From Lachnospiraceae bacterium (GTDB lineage Bacteria > Bacillota > Clostridia > Lachnospirales > Lachnospiraceae): a DNA stretch of 62,720 bases. Of the stretch, positions 61,308 to 62,720 are shown piece by piece. The notes under the pieces are model-generated. The model was not told the DNA's origin, searched no databases, and saw only the letters and a program-made list of their open reading frames with translations. Location: the NCBI GenBank assembly GCA_022510745.1, contig JAFLSY010000014.1, forward strand, positions 1 through 62,720, given 5' to 3'. Numbering within the stretch: position 1 is the stretch's first letter; the number at the start of each line of letters is the position of its first letter. Position numbers and translations under genes: made by a program.

Positions 61308-62579
61308 TTAATCTATTGATTCTACATGCAAATTGTATTCTCCGCGATCAATCACCATCTTTTTTACTGGAACATCAAGTTGCTTAGCAATAGAAAGCAT
61401 TCGTTCTTGATTCTCCTCACTACATAGTGCTCCAAGATATATACAAGAAATTGGTGGGGCTTTTATATCCATCACTTTATTTGTTGAAGGTACAAGTATT
61501 CTCCATTCTCTTTCATAACTCCATACTTCATCTTTTGTTAAGAATGAAAAAAGGAAACTTGTAAATGTATCTTTATCAATTTCTTTTTTAACCAGATTAT
61601 CTGCTGCAATAAAGGATTTCCAAGGAATTTTAGGGCGCATAACAGAATAAACAACCGGAGAAATTAGGGCTACATTATCGCAAATGTTATCTAAATTACA
61701 ATCATATTCAATACAAAATCCCTTATGATTATCTGCATAATGTGACCACATTAATCTATTTTTATTATCTGCGCATAAACTAATAATATATATTGCATTG
61801 TCAACAGCCTGATTTATTCTTGTATCAATATCTGAAAAAATCCGTTCTATTTTAGAAGCCTTATCACAATCATCAGGTTTTTGTTTCATATAGTATGATT
61901 TAACTAAAGATATCTCATCCGCATCGTCTTCTATTCCTTCGCTTCGAATAAATGATTCAAAAGAAACCGTCTTTTCCGGAAACTTGAATTGGCCTTTTGG
62001 TGGCTCATATTTTTCCAATTGAGGCCTCATTTTATTAGTCAACTCCATCTTTTTTCTAGCTTCATCATTCGATGCAATACTAGAAATAATATCTATAAGT
62101 ACGCCAGGATGGGCATACAAGTATTTATTTAAATCTTCCTCTGATAGTTCTGAAGTTTCATTAAGAAAATGCCGCAATTGTTTGCTATTCATTAAGTTTA
62201 TGATTATTGGTTTATTTTTATCTGTACAATCTCCCAATTCTTTTCTACCAATATATATTTCCATAAACTCTGCAAATGCTTCCACAATAAAATCAAATTT
62301 AAGATTAATCTTCGCATCTACTAATGATTGTACATCAACTCCCAATCTGCTATCAAAAGGGTCATTGAATACACTTGGCCTTGATCCGTGTAATGTCTGA
62401 TTTTCAAGATTTTGAAGTGAAAAATCGTTAAATGCACGATATTTATACAGTTTACCACCATCTGTATCTGACAAAAGGATTCTTTGAATATCTGCCTTTA
62501 TTATAGCTTCATCTTCTTGTCTCTGCATTTTTTCAATGAGAGAATGTAGAAATTCTGTTTTCTCTTGATTTGAAACCAT
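61308..62579 (-). CDS. DUF2971-containing protein, between hsdS fragment and hsdR
   Basis: A 423-residue protein with the DUF2971 pattern: LYKYRAFNDFSLQNLEN near the N-terminus with SVFNDPFDSR, then MWSHYADNHKGFCIEYD and EVWSYEREWRILVP in the C-terminal third. A long helical insertion lies between. DUF2971 proteins often accompany defence loci and are thought to act in abortive infection, but the activity is not known. GGAGG lies just before ATG. It precedes hsdR by 76 bases in the same direction, so they are probably co-transcribed. Confidence 0.85.
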   Translation of the reverse strand: MVSNQEKTEFLHSLIEKMQRQEDEAIIKADIQRILLSDTDGGKLYKYRAFNDFSLQNLENQTLHGSRPSVFNDPFDSRLGVDVQSLVDAKINLKFDFIVEAFAEFMEIYIGRKELGDCTDKNKPIIINLMNSKQLRHFLNETSELSEEDLNKYLYAHPGVLIDIISSIASNDEARKKMELTNKMRPQLEKYEPPKGQFKFPEKTVSFESFIRSEGIEDDADEISLVKSYYMKQKPDDCDKASKIERIFSDIDTRINQAVDNAIYIISLCADNKNRLMWSHYADNHKGFCIEYDCNLDNICDNVALISPVVYSVMRPKIPWKSFIAADNLVKKEIDKDTFTSFLFSFLTKDEVWSYEREWRILVPSTNKVMDIKAPPISCIYLGALCSEENQERMLSIAKQLDVPVKKMVIDRGEYNLHVESID

Positions 62580-62594
62580 TATGTACCTCCACAG

Positions 62595-62720
62595 ATAAAC
62601 AAGAATTTAGAGCAGCAAGCGCAGGCAATTTACGATAAAATGTTTCCTGATACAAATACCGAAATAGTTGAACTATCAAACATTATTGACGTTGGAGACG
62701 GTACTCATGATTCGCCCAAA
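62595..62720 (+). pseudogene. Partial HsdS (type I specificity subunit) fragment, opposite strand; runs off window
   Basis: The plus strand reads NKNLEQQAQAIYDKMF, the conserved spacer end of HsdS, followed by VELSNIIDVGDGTHDSPK, the start of a target-recognition domain. There is no start codon or upstream part: similarity begins just beyond the start codon of the DUF2971 gene. It lies opposite to the hsdR operon. This is the arrangement of a silent HsdS half used by recombination at the conserved spacer. Confidence 0.75.

Noticed and set aside
1..62720. CRISPR arrays, tRNA or rRNA genes, including a tRNA as integration target
   Set aside because: No regular direct repeats with spacers, no cloverleaf or rRNA-like sequence was seen; the integration target is the PTP gene.

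Overview
The window looks like chromosome from a butyrate-forming, plant-polysaccharide-degrading member of the Clostridia, most likely a Lachnospiraceae gut commensal. The basis is gene content (ptb-buk, galacturonate catabolism, GH28/GH43 enzymes, a Tn916-type integrase), strong AGGAGG-type ribosome binding sites and low-GC Gram-positive promoters. Species cannot be fixed from sequence reading alone. Most genes are on the minus strand. No rRNA, tRNA or CRISPR array was seen.

Left core region (1-27.9 kb). A decayed IS630-type transposase is followed by a YtrA-type regulator/ABC exporter operon with a clear operator, a phosphoesterase, and a pectin/hemicellulose block. That block holds two GH28-type beta-helix enzymes, a GH43 xylosidase/arabinosidase, a shortened GH88/105-like protein, a sugar isomerase/epimerase, uxaA-uxaB, a LacI-family regulator and uxaC. 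Together these convert galacturonate to 2-keto-3-deoxygluconate. Two near-identical operators sit on the divergent uxaBA and lacI-uxaC promoters. Then come a deletion-bearing ABC pseudogene, ptb-buk (terminal butyrate/ATP step), a HAD phosphatase, a Gfo/Idh/MocA oxidoreductase and a low-molecular-weight protein tyrosine phosphatase (PTP).

First accessory region (about 27.9-45.0 kb). Site-specific integration has split the 5' end of the PTP gene from its original upstream neighbour, a diguanylate cyclase gene. Copies of the attachment core lie at 27927, 39987 and 44945, the latter two inside about 150-bp direct repeats. The first segment has integrase, excisionase, DnaC-like ATPase, a frameshifted replisome organiser, two HTH proteins, a putative oriT and mobC, but no relaxase or conjugation genes. 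It carries a KTR protein, a small ABC exporter operon, a membrane protein-metallopeptidase pair and a PD-(D/E)XK-like protein. The second segment has no recombinase and carries an ATPase-nuclease, an HNH plus double-nuclease protein, a toxin-antitoxin remnant and an HNH protein. It looks like a passive, integrase-less element accreted next to the first.

Middle core (45-50.3 kb): diguanylate cyclase, D-Ala-D-Ala carboxypeptidase, a membrane-anchored protein and a FliD-like protein with an internal duplication.

Second accessory region (50.4-62.7 kb): a co-oriented defence island of McrC, McrB, a 1204-residue protein that looks like N-terminal helical domain + TPR-like repeats + GreA/B-C-like domain + PIN-like domain, HsdR and a DUF2971 protein. 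At the right edge is an HsdS fragment in the opposite orientation, suggesting an invertible specificity cassette. The large protein between HsdR and McrBC is the most interesting candidate for a poorly described system.
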